Shown here piece by piece: positions 8,117-16,919 of a stretch of DNA of 33,194 nt. This DNA is from an uncultured Eubacteriales bacterium (GTDB lineage Bacteria > Bacillota > Clostridia > Christensenellales > Aristaeellaceae). The notes beneath the pieces are model-generated. The model was not told the DNA's origin and did not search any database. It worked only from the letters and a program-made list of their open reading frames with translations. A program made the position numbers and the translations under genes. The DNA lies in assembly GCA_902790175.1 (NCBI GenBank), contig CADAQZ010000058.1, positions 1 to 33,194 on the forward strand, given 5' to 3'. How positions within the stretch are numbered: the stretch's first letter is position 1; each line of letters begins with the position of its first letter.

Positions 8117-9340
8117 TCTTCTATCAGCGCCTCTGCGCAGCGCATGCCGTCCACGGCGGCGGACATGATGCCCCCGGCGTAGCCCGCACCCTCGCCGCAG
8201 GGGTAGAGCCCCGCGAGGTTGGACTGGCAGCCGCCGTCACGCTCGATGCGCACCGGTGAGGACGAGCGTGTCTCCACCCCGGTCAGCACGGCGTCGGGGT
8301 CGGCAAAGCCCTTCAGCTTCCGATCCAGCAGCGGCAGCGCTTCCCGCATGCTGTCAGTGACGAACCCCGGCAGGCACCCGTCGAGGCTGCCCCACTTCAC
8401 GCCGGGCCGATAGCTGGGCGTCACCGAGCCTGGGCCCTCGCTGGGCCGCCGTTTCCGCCCGCCAGCGGGTCGTCGCCGCCGAAGTCCTCCGGCAGCACGT
8501 TCACCAGCAGCGCGCTGTTCGCGTTCTCGCCGTCGCGGGCGTAGAGGCTCATGCCGTTGACCACCACCCCGCCCGCCTCGCTGGCGGCGGCGACCACCTG
8601 CCCGCCGGGGCACATGCAGAACGTGTACACGGACCGGCCCGATGGCAGGTGCACGGCCAGCTTGTAGTCGGCGGCCCCCAGCGCGGGATGGCCCGTCGCC
8701 GCTCCGTACTGCGCGCGGTTGACGGCGGCCTGCCTGTGCTCGATGCGCGCGCCGATGGCGAAGGGCTTGCGCGACATGCTCGCGCCCGCTTGATGCAGCA
8801 TCTCAAACGTGTCGCGTGCGCTATGGCCCACGGCGAGGATCACGCCCGCGGTGTCCAGCGCATACGCGCCGTCCGGGCCCTCCAGGCGCGCGGCGGTGAC
8901 GCGGCCATCCTCGACCATCAGGTCGGTGAGGCGCGTCATAAAGCGCACGTCACCGCCCAGCGCGATGATCTGCCCGCGCAGGTTCTTCACCATGGCCTTG
9001 AGGTGGTCGGTGCCCACGTGGGGCTTGGCCTGCCAGAGGATGCTCTCCGGCGCGCCCGCGCGGTGCATCTCCTCCAGCACGGCCCGGCAGCGCGCGTCCT
9101 TGATGCCGCTGTTCAGCTTGCCGTCGGAGAAGGTGCCTGCGCCGCCCTCGCCGAACTGCACGTTGCTCTCGGGATCAAAGGGGCCGCCGCGCCAGAACTC
9201 GGCCACGTCCTTCTCTCGCTCCTCGACGGGCTTGCCGCGCTCGACAACGACGGGCCGAAGCCCCGCCCGCGCAAGCGTCAGCGCCGCGAACAGCCCCGCG
9301 GGCCCCATACCCACAACCAGGCAGCGCCTGGAGGCATTTG

Positions 9341-9562
9341 CTGCCGCGCACACTTGCGACGATTCTTCGCGCCACTGATTCCAGCGCGAAGAATCTTCCT
9401 GTACTGCGTCCCCGCGGGCAGTCGCTGCCGCGCACGCTTGCGACGATTCTTCGCGCCACTGATTCCAGCGCGAAGAATCTTCCTGTACTGCGTCCCCGCG
9501 GGCAGTTGCTGCCGCCTTTCTGGCATCGGTTTCCCGCGCCACTGATTCCAGCGCGGGAAACC
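9341..9562 (+). repeat. 84-bp tandem repeat with constant-loop, variable-stem hairpins
   Basis: Units start at 9341, 9425 and 9509, exactly 84 bp (28 codons) apart. Each has a hairpin with the loop CACTGATTCCA. Copies 1 and 2 have the stem GATTCTTCGCGC/GCGCGAAGAATC (9361-9395 and 9445-9479). Copy 3 has GGTTTCCCGCGC/GCGCGGGAAACC (9528-9562). The four differing bases in each arm are all compensated in the other arm. Confidence 0.85.
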
Positions 9563-9607
9563 TGCCGTCACAGGCATTTTCAACCGAAGTTCTGTCAGCC
9601 GGGCGAT

Positions 9608-9638
9608 CCCCCTGTAGGGGCGCCGTTGCGGCGCCCGC
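9608..9638 (+). repeat. Short palindrome CCCCTGTAGGGGCGCC...GGCGCCC (family E)
   Basis: CCCCTGTAGGGG joins GGGCGCCGTTGCGGCGCCC. A related module, GGGCGGCGCATCGCCGCCC followed by CTACA, lies at 17998-18020. It is part of the insert in the flavoprotein gene. Confidence 0.5.
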
Positions 9639-9687
9639 CTCGAGCCACCCATCGCCACTCCTATGAAGATCGCCGGCATCGCTCGTC

Positions 9688-9755
9688 CCCCTTGGCTCGC
9701 CCCCGTGAGGGGGAGAGCTGGCGGCGCGAAGCACCGACTGAGAGGGGGCCTCCTC
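9688..9755 (+). repeat. Second copy of the EamA-inserted repeat, inside the flavoprotein gene
   Basis: It shares TTGGCTCGCCCCCGTGAGGG, then GGAG, GCTGGCG and TGAGAGGGGGC with 5826-5888. Here it is read on the opposite coding strand and is still open. Confidence 0.7.
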
Positions 9756-10015
9756 CTTGATCTCCGCCGCCCCCTTCGGCAGGCGCACGGGCCGCGCGGT
9801 CTCCACGTCCAGCGTCAGCGTGAAGTGGACATCGCCCTTGTCTCGGGCATCCACGGACTTGCGCGCCAGCCGCGCCCACAGGATGTCCGCGCGCTTCACG
9901 CGCAGCGCCCGCGCCGCGAGCTCCTCCGGCGGCAGCTGCCAGTCGTCCAGTTTTTGCCGAAGCTGGGAAATGCGAATCTTCATGCCGGGCCACCCTTATT
10001 GTCATAGTCAATCAT

Positions 10016-10045
10016 ATTTTATATAAACCCGGCGCGCCCTGTCAA
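10016..10045 (-). promoter_or_regulatory. Promoter of the FAD oxidoreductase gene
   Basis: Consensus TTGACA (10040-10045) is followed by TAAAAT (10016-10021, 18-bp spacer) or TATAAA (10018-10023, 16 bp). The spacer contains the palindrome GGCGCGCC. Confidence 0.65.
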
Positions 10046-10056
10046 GAGCCCAAACT

Positions 10057-12217
10057 CTATTCCCCCTCCAGAGCCATCATCCGCGCCTTTCGGTTCACGG
10101 CGTCGAGGAACTCGCGGGCGGGAATCAGCCCGGCGGTGTACTGGTCCATGAGCTGCCAGGCCTCGCCGGAGGTGTCCTTGTCGAACCAGCTGGGCGCTGC
10201 CACACACACCCGATCGCCGTGCGCGCGATACCATTCGAGCTTTTCCGGCGGGATAAGCCACTTGCCCGTCTGCTCAAATTCCTCCCGATCCCGCTCCAGC
10301 GCGGCGAGCGCCTCCTCCAGTGCCCGCCGGTCCACCTCCGCGGCGGCGGCGATCTGCGCGCGCGTCTGCGCGATCCTCTCGTCGTACGCCGCCGTGACCT
10401 GCGCATACCCGTCGCGGATCACCGGCTCCGTCAGGTCCGGACAGAGGGCATATTCCGTCTCGGCGGGCAGGTGCACAAGCAGCGCCTCCATCAGATCGAG
10501 CGCCGCTTCCGCGTGGGCGGTGTAGGGATTGACGAACGCCGCGGTCATGTTCAGCGGCATCGCGCCGGGCAGGTCGTCGCCGAAGCCCAGCAGCAGCGGC
10601 GTGCCCTCCACCCCGTCGTCGTCAAAGTCACAGCGCGCGCTGAGCTGGACCAGCACGACCTCCCCGCTGCCGAAGCTATAGCCGTAACCCCTGCCGAACC
10701 ACGCGTCCTCCTCCGCGGATTCATCGTCGGGCAGCCCCTCCGGGGCGAGCCCGTAGGCGGTGAAGTCCATGCTGTCCACCCGCTCCAGCAGCGCGAGGAG
10801 CCGGGGATCGCCGTAGTCGGGCAGCGCACCCGCGGCGGCGGCACAATCCACCCAGTCGTTCAGGATGGCCATGCGCAGGTTGTAGCGGAAGCCCTCGGCG
10901 GACAGGTCGGCGTAGGTAAAGCTCGCGCCGGGGCCGAGATCCGAAAGCCTCGGCCGGATCTCCTCCTCCAGGAAGTCCAGAAAGCCCTGCCACGTGTCCG
11001 GCACGTCCGAGATAGACAGTCCCAGCCGTTTAAGCGGAATCTCGCCGACGCCCAGCCCCCTGCCGTTCACGTCCACTGGCAGGGCCGCAAACGCGCCGCC
11101 CGAGGTCGTGTCCCGCCGGATGCCGGGATACATGCGCTCGTAGAACGTCCGCAGCGCTTCCCGCCCGTCCAGTGGCAGCATGTAGCCGCGCTCCAAGAGC
11201 GCCCCGTAGGCCGCCGCGCCGTCGCGGGTGTCGAATATGAACACGTCCACGTCCCTGGACTGCGTCAGCATCCCGTCCAGCACGCCCTCGGCGGACAGGT
11301 CCGCCCGCGCCAGCGCCAGCTCCGGGTGCGCCACCGCGAAGTCCAGCAGCGCGTCGTCCATCCACGGCGCGGAGAAGGACGCGGCGTAGCTCATCACGCC
11401 GCCCGCGTCCAGCGGATGGTCGGCGTCCAGCACGGCCACGCGATCGCTCATCCAGGCGACGTATCGCCCGCCCAGCGCCGCCGCGCCGTCGACGCTCAGG
11501 GGCACGGCGGAGACCGGCTCCCCCAGCTCGCCCGCGTACAGATCGACGGGACACACGCGCCCGTCCAGCACGGCGTAGATCGCGCCCGTGGCGGGGTCGG
11601 CGGTCACGCCGCCGGTGAACGGCGGCAGGTCGCACAGCTTCTCCGCGCGCCCGTCCCGGCCCACGCGGTAGAGCGCCGCGCCCGCGTCGTCGCCCTCCTC
11701 CGCCAGGATCGGGCCGTCCGGGGCCTGTAGCAGTTTAAATGCGTTCCAGCCGCCCAGCGCCTCCACCCGCGCCGAACCGTCGGCGGAATCCACCGCGCAG
11801 AGCACCGCGCCGTCGTTCGCGTAGCCCGACAGGTACAGTACGCCGTCCCGGACGCACAGCCCGGTGAGGTACGCCAGGCCGCCGTCTCGCACGGCAGGCG
11901 GCGCGGCGAGCGTCTGCACGTTTCGCGCCTCGACGGTCCCGGCGTCGGTGAGGGCGATGTCGCACAGCTGCAGCGCCTCCGCCACGCCGTCGTCGTCCGT
12001 CAACAGCCGCGCACCCCTGAGCTTCGCACCGTCCATAAAGAAAAGGAGGCCGTCGAAGGCCTGTCGCCAGCCGTCGCCGGAGCCCTTGGGCAGGTCAATG
12101 GCGTCCTCCCAGCTTTTGACCGCGCCGTCGCCCGCGCGCCAGGTGTACAGCGCGCCGCCCTGGATGTACAGCGTGTCGCCGTCGGTGAGCAGGCCGGATG
12201 ATGATCGTCTTTTTCAC
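10057..12217 (-). CDS. Extracellular solute-binding-like protein with N-terminal propeller-like region; 5' end frameshifted
   Basis: The continuous frame covers 659 residues from an internal ATG (12036), and the reading is open upstream to about 12195 ('GLLTDGDTLYIQGGALYTW'). The N-terminal third has repeated short blades ('LYTW..', 'GLCVRDGVLYLSGYANDGAV', 'AIYAVLDGRVCPVDLYAG') resembling a beta-propeller. The rest resembles ABC-type sugar-binding proteins, and the end 'EFLDAVNRKARMM' is common there. GTG 12217 begins M-K-K-T-I-I-I, a typical signal-peptide start, but runs out of frame within eight codons. A secretion signal and several residues therefore seem to be deleted at about 12193-12198. 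If repaired, the protein would be secreted or lipid-anchored and would bind an extracellular ligand. No permease genes are adjacent. The binding-protein call is moderate and the propeller is an impression. Confidence 0.6.
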
Positions 12218-12220
12218 AGG

Positions 12221-12267
12221 AAAAACCCCCTTTCGCGTCACTATAAAGGACGCCAAAAAGGGGGTTT
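12221..12267 (-). terminator. Rho-independent terminator of the HI0933-family gene
   Basis: On the minus strand AAACCCCC (12260-12267) pairs with GGGGGTTT (12223-12230), with an inner GCGTC/GACGC stem, followed by TTTTTCC. It lies 23 bp past the stop codon. Its 3' arm GGGGG also stands where the ribosome-binding site of the next gene (GTG 12217) would be. Confidence 0.75.
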
Positions 12268-12289
12268 GCGTTGGCTTGACTGTGAAATT

Positions 12290-13516
12290 TTACTTCGTCA
12301 GCGCCGCGTCGATGCCGTCGGCGGCCATCAGCGCGCTGCTCCAGGCCCACTGGAGGTTGAAGCCGCCGCAGTCGCCGTCCACGTCCAGCACCTCGCCCGC
12401 GGCAAACAGCCCCGGGCAGCGCAGCGACTGCATGCAGCGGATGTCAAAGTCCTTCAGTCTCGCGCCGCCGGCGGTGACCTGCGCCTGGTCGAAGCCCTGC
12501 GTGCCCGCGACGGGCAGCGTCCAGCCGTTCAGCCGCCGCGCCAGCGCCGAGAGCCGCGCCCCGGCCAGTTCCCCGGCGGGGGCGGCCATCTCCAGCCCCG
12601 CCGCACGGACCAGCGCCTGGCCCAGCCGCTTGGGCACGATGCCGTTCAAAAAGTCCTCCATGCGCCGCTTGGACAGCTTTCGCGCCCGCGCGCGCAGCGC
12701 GCCCTCCGCGTTGACGCCGGGCATGAAGTTCAGCCGGACCTCGCAGCGCCTGCCGCCGCGCAGCGCCTCGTTCGCCTGCCGGGCCAGCTGCATCGCGGCG
12801 ATGCCGGAGACGCCGTCCTCGCCGAACAGCACCTCGCCCGCCTCCTCGCGCACGGCCTCGCCGTCCACGAGCAGCGCGATCTCGACCTCCGCGCGGATGC
12901 CCTTCAGGCCGCGCACAGCCTGGGGCGGGGTCTTGAGCGCGGCGATGGCTGGAAAGCGCGGCGCGATCGCGTGACCGAAGCCCTCCAGCAGTCGGCAGCC
13001 GTCGCCGCAGGCCCCGAGCTTCGGCGCGGCAAGTCCGCCCGCGGCGACGAGCGCAAATTTCGCCCGCACCGCGCGCCCGTCCGCGCTCGTCGCCTCGAAG
13101 GCCCCGTCGCGCCTCTCCAGCTTCGCCACGGCGAAGTCGGTCAGCGTTTCCACGCCGTTCTCGTCGCAGCACAGCCGCAGCGCGTCCAGCACCGAGGCCG
13201 CCTGGCGGCTCATCGGGTAGACCCGCCCGGCCTCGTCCGCCGCGCTTGGGATGCCGAGCGCCTCGAAGAACGCCAGCACCTTCGCGGGCGGCCACGCTCT
13301 GAGCGCCGCCTGCGCCGCGGCCCGGGAGCCGTGGTAGTCGCTCACCCGGGCGTTCAGGTTCGTCAGGTTGCAGCGCCCGTTGCCGGTGGAGAGCAGCTTG
13401 CGGCCCACCCGCCCCTGCTTCTCCAGCAGGACGACGCGCCGCCCGCGCAGGGCCAGCGCGCATGCGGCCATCAGGCCCGAGGCCCCGCCGCCGACGATCA
13501 GAGCATCATATTGCAT
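12290..13516 (-). CDS. HI0933/YhiN-family flavoprotein (NAD(P)/FAD-dependent oxidoreductase)
   Basis: This is a 408-residue protein. The N-terminal dinucleotide motif is 'YDALIVGGGASGLMAACAL', followed by 'VVLLEKQGRVGRKLLSTGNG' and RCNLTN, the hallmark of the HI0933 (BaiN/YhiN) family. The C-terminal FAD motif is 'CPGLFAAGEVLDVDGDCGGF' and NLQWAW. The length matches the family (about 400 residues). These are soluble flavoproteins; relatives include the bile-acid reductase BaiN, but most have no known substrate. The start ATG 13516 has GAGG about 7 nt upstream. The stop lies at 12290 and a terminator follows. The gene appears complete. Confidence 0.92.
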   Translation of the reverse strand: MQYDALIVGGGASGLMAACALALRGRRVVLLEKQGRVGRKLLSTGNGRCNLTNLNARVSDYHGSRAAAQAALRAWPPAKVLAFFEALGIPSAADEAGRVYPMSRQAASVLDALRLCCDENGVETLTDFAVAKLERRDGAFEATSADGRAVRAKFALVAAGGLAAPKLGACGDGCRLLEGFGHAIAPRFPAIAALKTPPQAVRGLKGIRAEVEIALLVDGEAVREEAGEVLFGEDGVSGIAAMQLARQANEALRGGRRCEVRLNFMPGVNAEGALRARARKLSKRRMEDFLNGIVPKRLGQALVRAAGLEMAAPAGELAGARLSALARRLNGWTLPVAGTQGFDQAQVTAGGARLKDFDIRCMQSLRCPGLFAAGEVLDVDGDCGGFNLQWAWSSALMAADGIDAALTK

Positions 13517-13561
13517 AGTATCCTCGCAGAGATTTGGATCTTCCGGAAAGCTTCAGGAAAG

Positions 13562-13668
13562 CGACCTCATCCGACCTCGCTTCGCTCGGCCACCTTCCCC
13601 AAAGGGGAAGGCTTTTGGTGCGGCACTCTCCAACTCCTCACTCCTAACTCCTCACTCCTAACTCCTTC
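13562..13668. repeat. Two adjacent intergenic repeats at the helD 3' end
   Basis: The first part (13562-13612) has CCTCGCTTCGCTCGG and the hairpin CCTTCCCC-AAA-GGGGAAGG. The second part (13629-13668) is a tandem of CAACTCCT/CACTCCTAACTCCT words. The second part encodes the last residues (ELGVRS) and the stop codon of helD on the minus strand. Confidence 0.7.
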
Positions 13669-15785
13669 ACGAGCTTTCCCCCGCCGAGGAGGGCGGCGGC
13701 GTGGAGGGCGCGGGAGGCGGCGGTGTAGAGGCGGCGGCGCTCGCCGTCGGTGAGGGGCACGTCGGGCCAGACGACGATCACGGCGTCGAACTCCATGCCC
13801 TTGGTCAGGTGGTAGCAGGCCACCACGTTGTCCCCGGCCTCGTAGTTGAGGTCGGCCTCGCCGCCGTCCAGCCGGTAGACGTTCTCCAGCTTCGTGGAGA
13901 GCGAGTCCGCCTGGGCCTGGCTGCGGGTGATCACGGCGATGGACTTGTGCCCCGCGGCGCGGAACCTCTCCAGCGTCTGCTTCAACAGCGCCTCGGAGTA
14001 CTGCGCCACCAGCGGCGCCTCGCCCTCGCGGCCGAACGGCTCCAGCTGCTCGCCGTCCGGCAGGATGCGGTTGCACAGCTGGGCGATGGGCACCGTGGAG
14101 CGATAGCACCGGCTCAGCGGCATCAGCGGGGCCCCGGGCATGCCGAAGCACGCGCCCCAGCGCGAGGGATCGCAGGCCTCCATGCCGGGGGTCGTGCGCT
14201 GCTTGGGGTCGCCCAGCAGCGTGACCTGCGCGTTGGGATAGTAGACTCCGAGCATCGCCAGCGACACGTCGGCGTAGTCCTGCGCCTCGTCCACCAGCAG
14301 GTGGTAGATCAGCTTGTCCGGCGCGGCGAAGCCCAGCCGCACCATCAGATACGCCTCGGCCACGGCGTCCTCCCACCAGGTGATCCCGGCGGCCTGGTTC
14401 TCGGCGTAGGCGTCCTTGAGGGCCTTCGGCGCGGTGCGCAGCGCACGCACCAGCAGCTGACTGCCCTTGAGTTCCAGCATTTGCCGCAGCTGGGCGCGCA
14501 CCGGCTGCAGGCGCTGGGCCACGGCCATGTTGCTCATCTGCCGCAGCTCGCGCTGGCTGTACTTGCCGGAAAAGCTCTTTTCATACTGCTTGTACAGGCG
14601 CTCCTCCCAGCCGGACAGCCGCGTCTGCAGCGTGGCGGCCATGCGCATCAGCTTCTGCGCGGGCGTGAGCAGCGAGAGCTCGCCCCGGTACATGCGCACC
14701 AGCTCGTCCCGGCGAATGAGCACCTGGTTGTCCAGCCGCACGTCGCGGAAGCTGGGCCCGTAGGCGGCGAAGTCGTCCGCAAAGCGCTTCAGCTGGCCGA
14801 GGAACTGCGCCCCGCCCTTGTAGAGCACGGACTGGCGGCGCAGGCCGGTCTCGTCGTCCAGCAGCGCCTCCAGCTGGCGGTAGGGCTTCTCGACCTTCTT
14901 GCCGAGCACGTCCTCCACCACCTCGCGCATCGTGCGCGCGCGGATGTTCTCCTCGCCCAGCTCCGGCAGCACGCCGGACACGTACTCGGAAAAGGCGGTG
15001 CTGGGCGAGAGGATCACGATCTTGCTGGCGTCCAGCACGTCTCGGCGGCGGTACATCAGATAGGCCGCGCGGTGCATGGCCACGCTGGTCTTGCCGGAGC
15101 CCGCGCCGCCCACGACGGACAGCACCCGCGCGTCCTCGCGGCGGATGGCCGCGTTCTGCTCGGATTGGATCGTGGCCACGATCTGCCGCATGTGGCGGCT
15201 GGTGGCCCCGGAGAGGATGTCCAGCAGCATCGAGTCGTCGATGTTCAGCTGGGTGTCCACGTAGTAGCGCAGCCGCCCGTTCTCCATGCGATACTGGCGC
15301 TTCAGCGTCAGCTGGCCCCAGATCTCGCCGGACGGGCTCTCGTAGCGGGCCTCGCCGGGCGTGGCGTCGTAGTACAGACTGCAGACCGGCGCGCGCCAGT
15401 CGTGCACCAGCAATTCGCCCTTCTCGTCCTTTAAGCTATACAGGCCGATGACGATCTTCTCCAGCTTGTCCTCGCCGCGCTCGGCGAAGTCCACGCGGGC
15501 GAAAAACGGGTTCATCAGCATCCGGCGCGAGCGCTGGGCCAGGCTGTCGGCGAATTGGCGGCGCGCCACGAAGCGGTCCACCTCCGCCGAGAGCTGCTCC
15601 AAATCCTCCTCGGAGAGGGCCGTGGGCTTCACGCGCAGGTCCTCCCAGGCGTCAGCCACGATGGCCTGTATCGACTGCAGGTGGTCGTTGGAGATGACCT
15701 GGGCGCGCTCGATCAGCGCCAGCAGCAGCTGCTGCACCCGCACGGTATAGGCCTGCTCCTCGCGCAGTTCCTTCAACTGTTCCAT
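13644..15785 (-). CDS. helD: HelD-like RNA polymerase-recycling ATPase (UvrD/Rep-type superfamily 1)
   Basis: A product of 713 residues from ATG 15785, which has GGAGG at about 15795-15799; an in-frame upstream start (15854) lacks one. The N-terminal ~190 residues are the charged helical and 'FFARVDF..' region typical of HelD, including 'YSLKDEKGELLVHDWRAPVC'. Walker A is 'VVGGAGSGKTSVAMHRAAYL' (about residue 225). The Walker B/helicase motif II is 'LLVDEAQDYADVSLAML', followed by 'LLGDPKQRTTPGME' and the C-terminal 'NVVACYHLTKGMEFDAVIVV'. In Gram-positives HelD binds stalled core RNA polymerase and strips nucleic acid and sigma using ATP. The final KELGVRS and stop lie in an intergenic repeat. 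It diverges from yitT. Confidence 0.88.
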   Translation of the reverse strand: MEQLKELREEQAYTVRVQQLLLALIERAQVISNDHLQSIQAIVADAWEDLRVKPTALSEEDLEQLSAEVDRFVARRQFADSLAQRSRRMLMNPFFARVDFAERGEDKLEKIVIGLYSLKDEKGELLVHDWRAPVCSLYYDATPGEARYESPSGEIWGQLTLKRQYRMENGRLRYYVDTQLNIDDSMLLDILSGATSRHMRQIVATIQSEQNAAIRREDARVLSVVGGAGSGKTSVAMHRAAYLMYRRRDVLDASKIVILSPSTAFSEYVSGVLPELGEENIRARTMREVVEDVLGKKVEKPYRQLEALLDDETGLRRQSVLYKGGAQFLGQLKRFADDFAAYGPSFRDVRLDNQVLIRRDELVRMYRGELSLLTPAQKLMRMAATLQTRLSGWEERLYKQYEKSFSGKYSQRELRQMSNMAVAQRLQPVRAQLRQMLELKGSQLLVRALRTAPKALKDAYAENQAAGITWWEDAVAEAYLMVRLGFAAPDKLIYHLLVDEAQDYADVSLAMLGVYYPNAQVTLLGDPKQRTTPGMEACDPSRWGACFGMPGAPLMPLSRCYRSTVPIAQLCNRILPDGEQLEPFGREGEAPLVAQYSEALLKQTLERFRAAGHKSIAVITRSQAQADSLSTKLENVYRLDGGEADLNYEAGDNVVACYHLTKGMEFDAVIVVWPDVPLTDGERRRLYTAASRALHAAALLGGGKLVKELGVRS

Positions 15786-15852
15786 AAGAAAAACCTCCGG
15801 GCTCGAAAACCATATCCCCGCGCGCGTTCGCGCCGCACGTATAGGATATACC

Positions 15853-15861
15853 ATTATAGCA
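15853..15861 (-). promoter_or_regulatory. Extended -10 promoter of helD
   Basis: Minus-strand TGCTATAAT (15853-15861) lies about 60 bp before the helD start. No strong -35 is seen. It is divergent from the yitT promoter. Confidence 0.5.
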
Positions 15862-15885
15862 CAATGTTAGGGAAAAGAAAAGACC

Positions 15886-15914
15886 TTGCGGATTTTTCAA
15901 TGTTGAATTAGAAT
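15886..15914 (+). promoter_or_regulatory. Promoter of the YitT-family gene
   Basis: TTGCGG (15886-15891), a 17-bp spacer and TAGAAT (15909-15914) lie about 48 bp before ATG 15962. Confidence 0.6.
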
Positions 15915-15961
15915 AATAGCAGAATTCCATCCAAAATCACTCCTCGAAGGGTTGTGATCCA

Positions 15962-16822
15962 ATGCCTCCCAAGCAGCGGCCCATGTGGCGGCGACTTCTG
16001 CTGATCGTCGCGGGCGCGACGATCTACGCCGCGGGCCTGGTGTGCTTCGCCCGCCCCGCGGGCCTGTTCCCCGGCGGCTTTACGGGCCTTTCGCTGCTGA
16101 TCCAGCAGTGCTGCCAGCGCTACCTGGGCTTCACGCCGCCCTACTCGCTGTTCAGCCTGACGCTGAACTTCATCGCGGCGGCGCTGTGCTTTCGCTACAT
16201 CGGCAAGAAGTTCGCGCTGCTGTCGATGCTGGCGGTGGCTATCTCGAGCGTGCTGACGGACCTGATGCCCGCCTACACCTTCTCGCAGGACCCGCTGCTG
16301 TGCAGCGTGTTCGGCGGGCTGGTGAACGGGCTGGCGATCTCGCTGTGCCTGCGCGCCGACGCCAGCACCGGCGGCACCGACTTCATCAGCATCTACCTGG
16401 CGGAAAAGAGCGGCCGCGACGCCTTCAACCTGATCCTGGGCGGCAACGTGGTGATGCTGGCGGCGGCGGGGCTGCTGTTCGGCTGGGAGCGCGCGCTCTA
16501 CTCGATGATCTTCCAGTTCTGCACCACGCAGGCGCTGCACACGCTGTTTCGGCGCTACCAGCACCGCACGCTCTGGATCGTCACCGACCAGCCCGACCCC
16601 GTCTACGCCGTCATTCGCGACACCACCCACCACGGCGCGACGCTGTTTCAGGGCACGGGGCTGTATCTGGGCAAGCCGCGCTCGATGATCTACACCGTGC
16701 TCTCCGGCGACGACATCCGCCGCGTGGTGCACGACGTGCGCCAGATCGACCCCCACGCCTTCATCAACGCCATGCGCACCGACTCGCTGACGGGAAGGTT
16801 CTACCGGAGGAAGCAGGATTGA
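15962..16822 (+). CDS. YitT family membrane protein (DUF161 + DUF2179)
   Basis: The protein has 286 residues. About five hydrophobic helices in the first 190 residues contain the family signatures 'FPGGFTGLSLLIQQ', 'GLVNGLAISLCLRADASTGG' and 'TDFISIYL'. The soluble C-terminal domain (about 195-280: 'LWIVTDQPDPVYAVIRDTTH', 'GKPRSMIYTVLSGDDIRRVV') is DUF2179, a regulatory ferredoxin-like domain. The family is an integral membrane protein of unestablished function, often suggested to be a transporter. Length is normal. AAGGG lies upstream of ATG 15962. The gene ends beside an inverted repeat. Confidence 0.93.
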   Translation: MPPKQRPMWRRLLLIVAGATIYAAGLVCFARPAGLFPGGFTGLSLLIQQCCQRYLGFTPPYSLFSLTLNFIAAALCFRYIGKKFALLSMLAVAISSVLTDLMPAYTFSQDPLLCSVFGGLVNGLAISLCLRADASTGGTDFISIYLAEKSGRDAFNLILGGNVVMLAAAGLLFGWERALYSMIFQFCTTQALHTLFRRYQHRTLWIVTDQPDPVYAVIRDTTHHGATLFQGTGLYLGKPRSMIYTVLSGDDIRRVVHDVRQIDPHAFINAMRTDSLTGRFYRRKQD

Positions 16823-16893
16823 GTGTGGAGTGTGGAGTTGAGATAGCCGCGCGGCAGCAGCTATTAACTCCTCACTCCTAACTCCTAACTTAA
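16823..16893. repeat. Inverted repeat of GGAGTGTGGAGTT / AACTCCTCACTCC type
   Basis: The left arm GAGTGTGGAGTGTGGAGTT is followed by a GC hairpin (GCCGCGCGGC) and the right arm AACTCCTCACTCCTAACTCC. It belongs to the same loose family as the repeat at 13629-13668. Confidence 0.6.
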
Positions 16894-16919
16894 CTCCGCT
16901 CTCCTGTAAGGAGGTTTTC

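Larger units (their letters stand above)
8095..9983 (-). pseudogene. COG2509-like FAD-dependent oxidoreductase, disrupted by repeats and an internal deletion
   Basis: It starts MKIRISQLRQKLDD at 9983. After about 80 residues of the family's N-terminal domain comes a non-native segment of about 135 residues built from several intergenic repeats (about 9320-9765). The Rossmann motif 'VVGMGPAGLFAALTLARAGL' follows, then 'FWRGGPFDPESNVQFGEGGA' and 'GTFSDGKLNSGIKD', typical of uncharacterised FAD-dependent (COG2509/NAD(FAD)-utilising) proteins. At about 8440-8460 the frame changes from '..DDPLAGG' to 'RPSEGPGSVTPSYRPGV'. From family knowledge roughly 30 residues are missing there, so the C-terminal part (ending at 8095) is out of frame. 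The C-terminal FAD motif 'GLYPCGEGAGYAGGIMSAAV' is intact. The last residues (KILRLR) and the stop come from a family A repeat. A functional single polypeptide is not encoded as written. The deletion may be an assembly fault, whereas the repeat insert keeps frame and looks real. Confidence 0.8.

Noticed and set aside
10057-12217. Complete ABC sugar-uptake operon
   Set aside because: Only the binding-like protein is present; no permease or ATPase lies next to it.
11864-13753. Long plus-strand open frame opposite the HI0933-family gene
   Set aside because: Low-complexity Arg/Ala/Gln-rich translation spanning two real minus-strand genes and a repeat.
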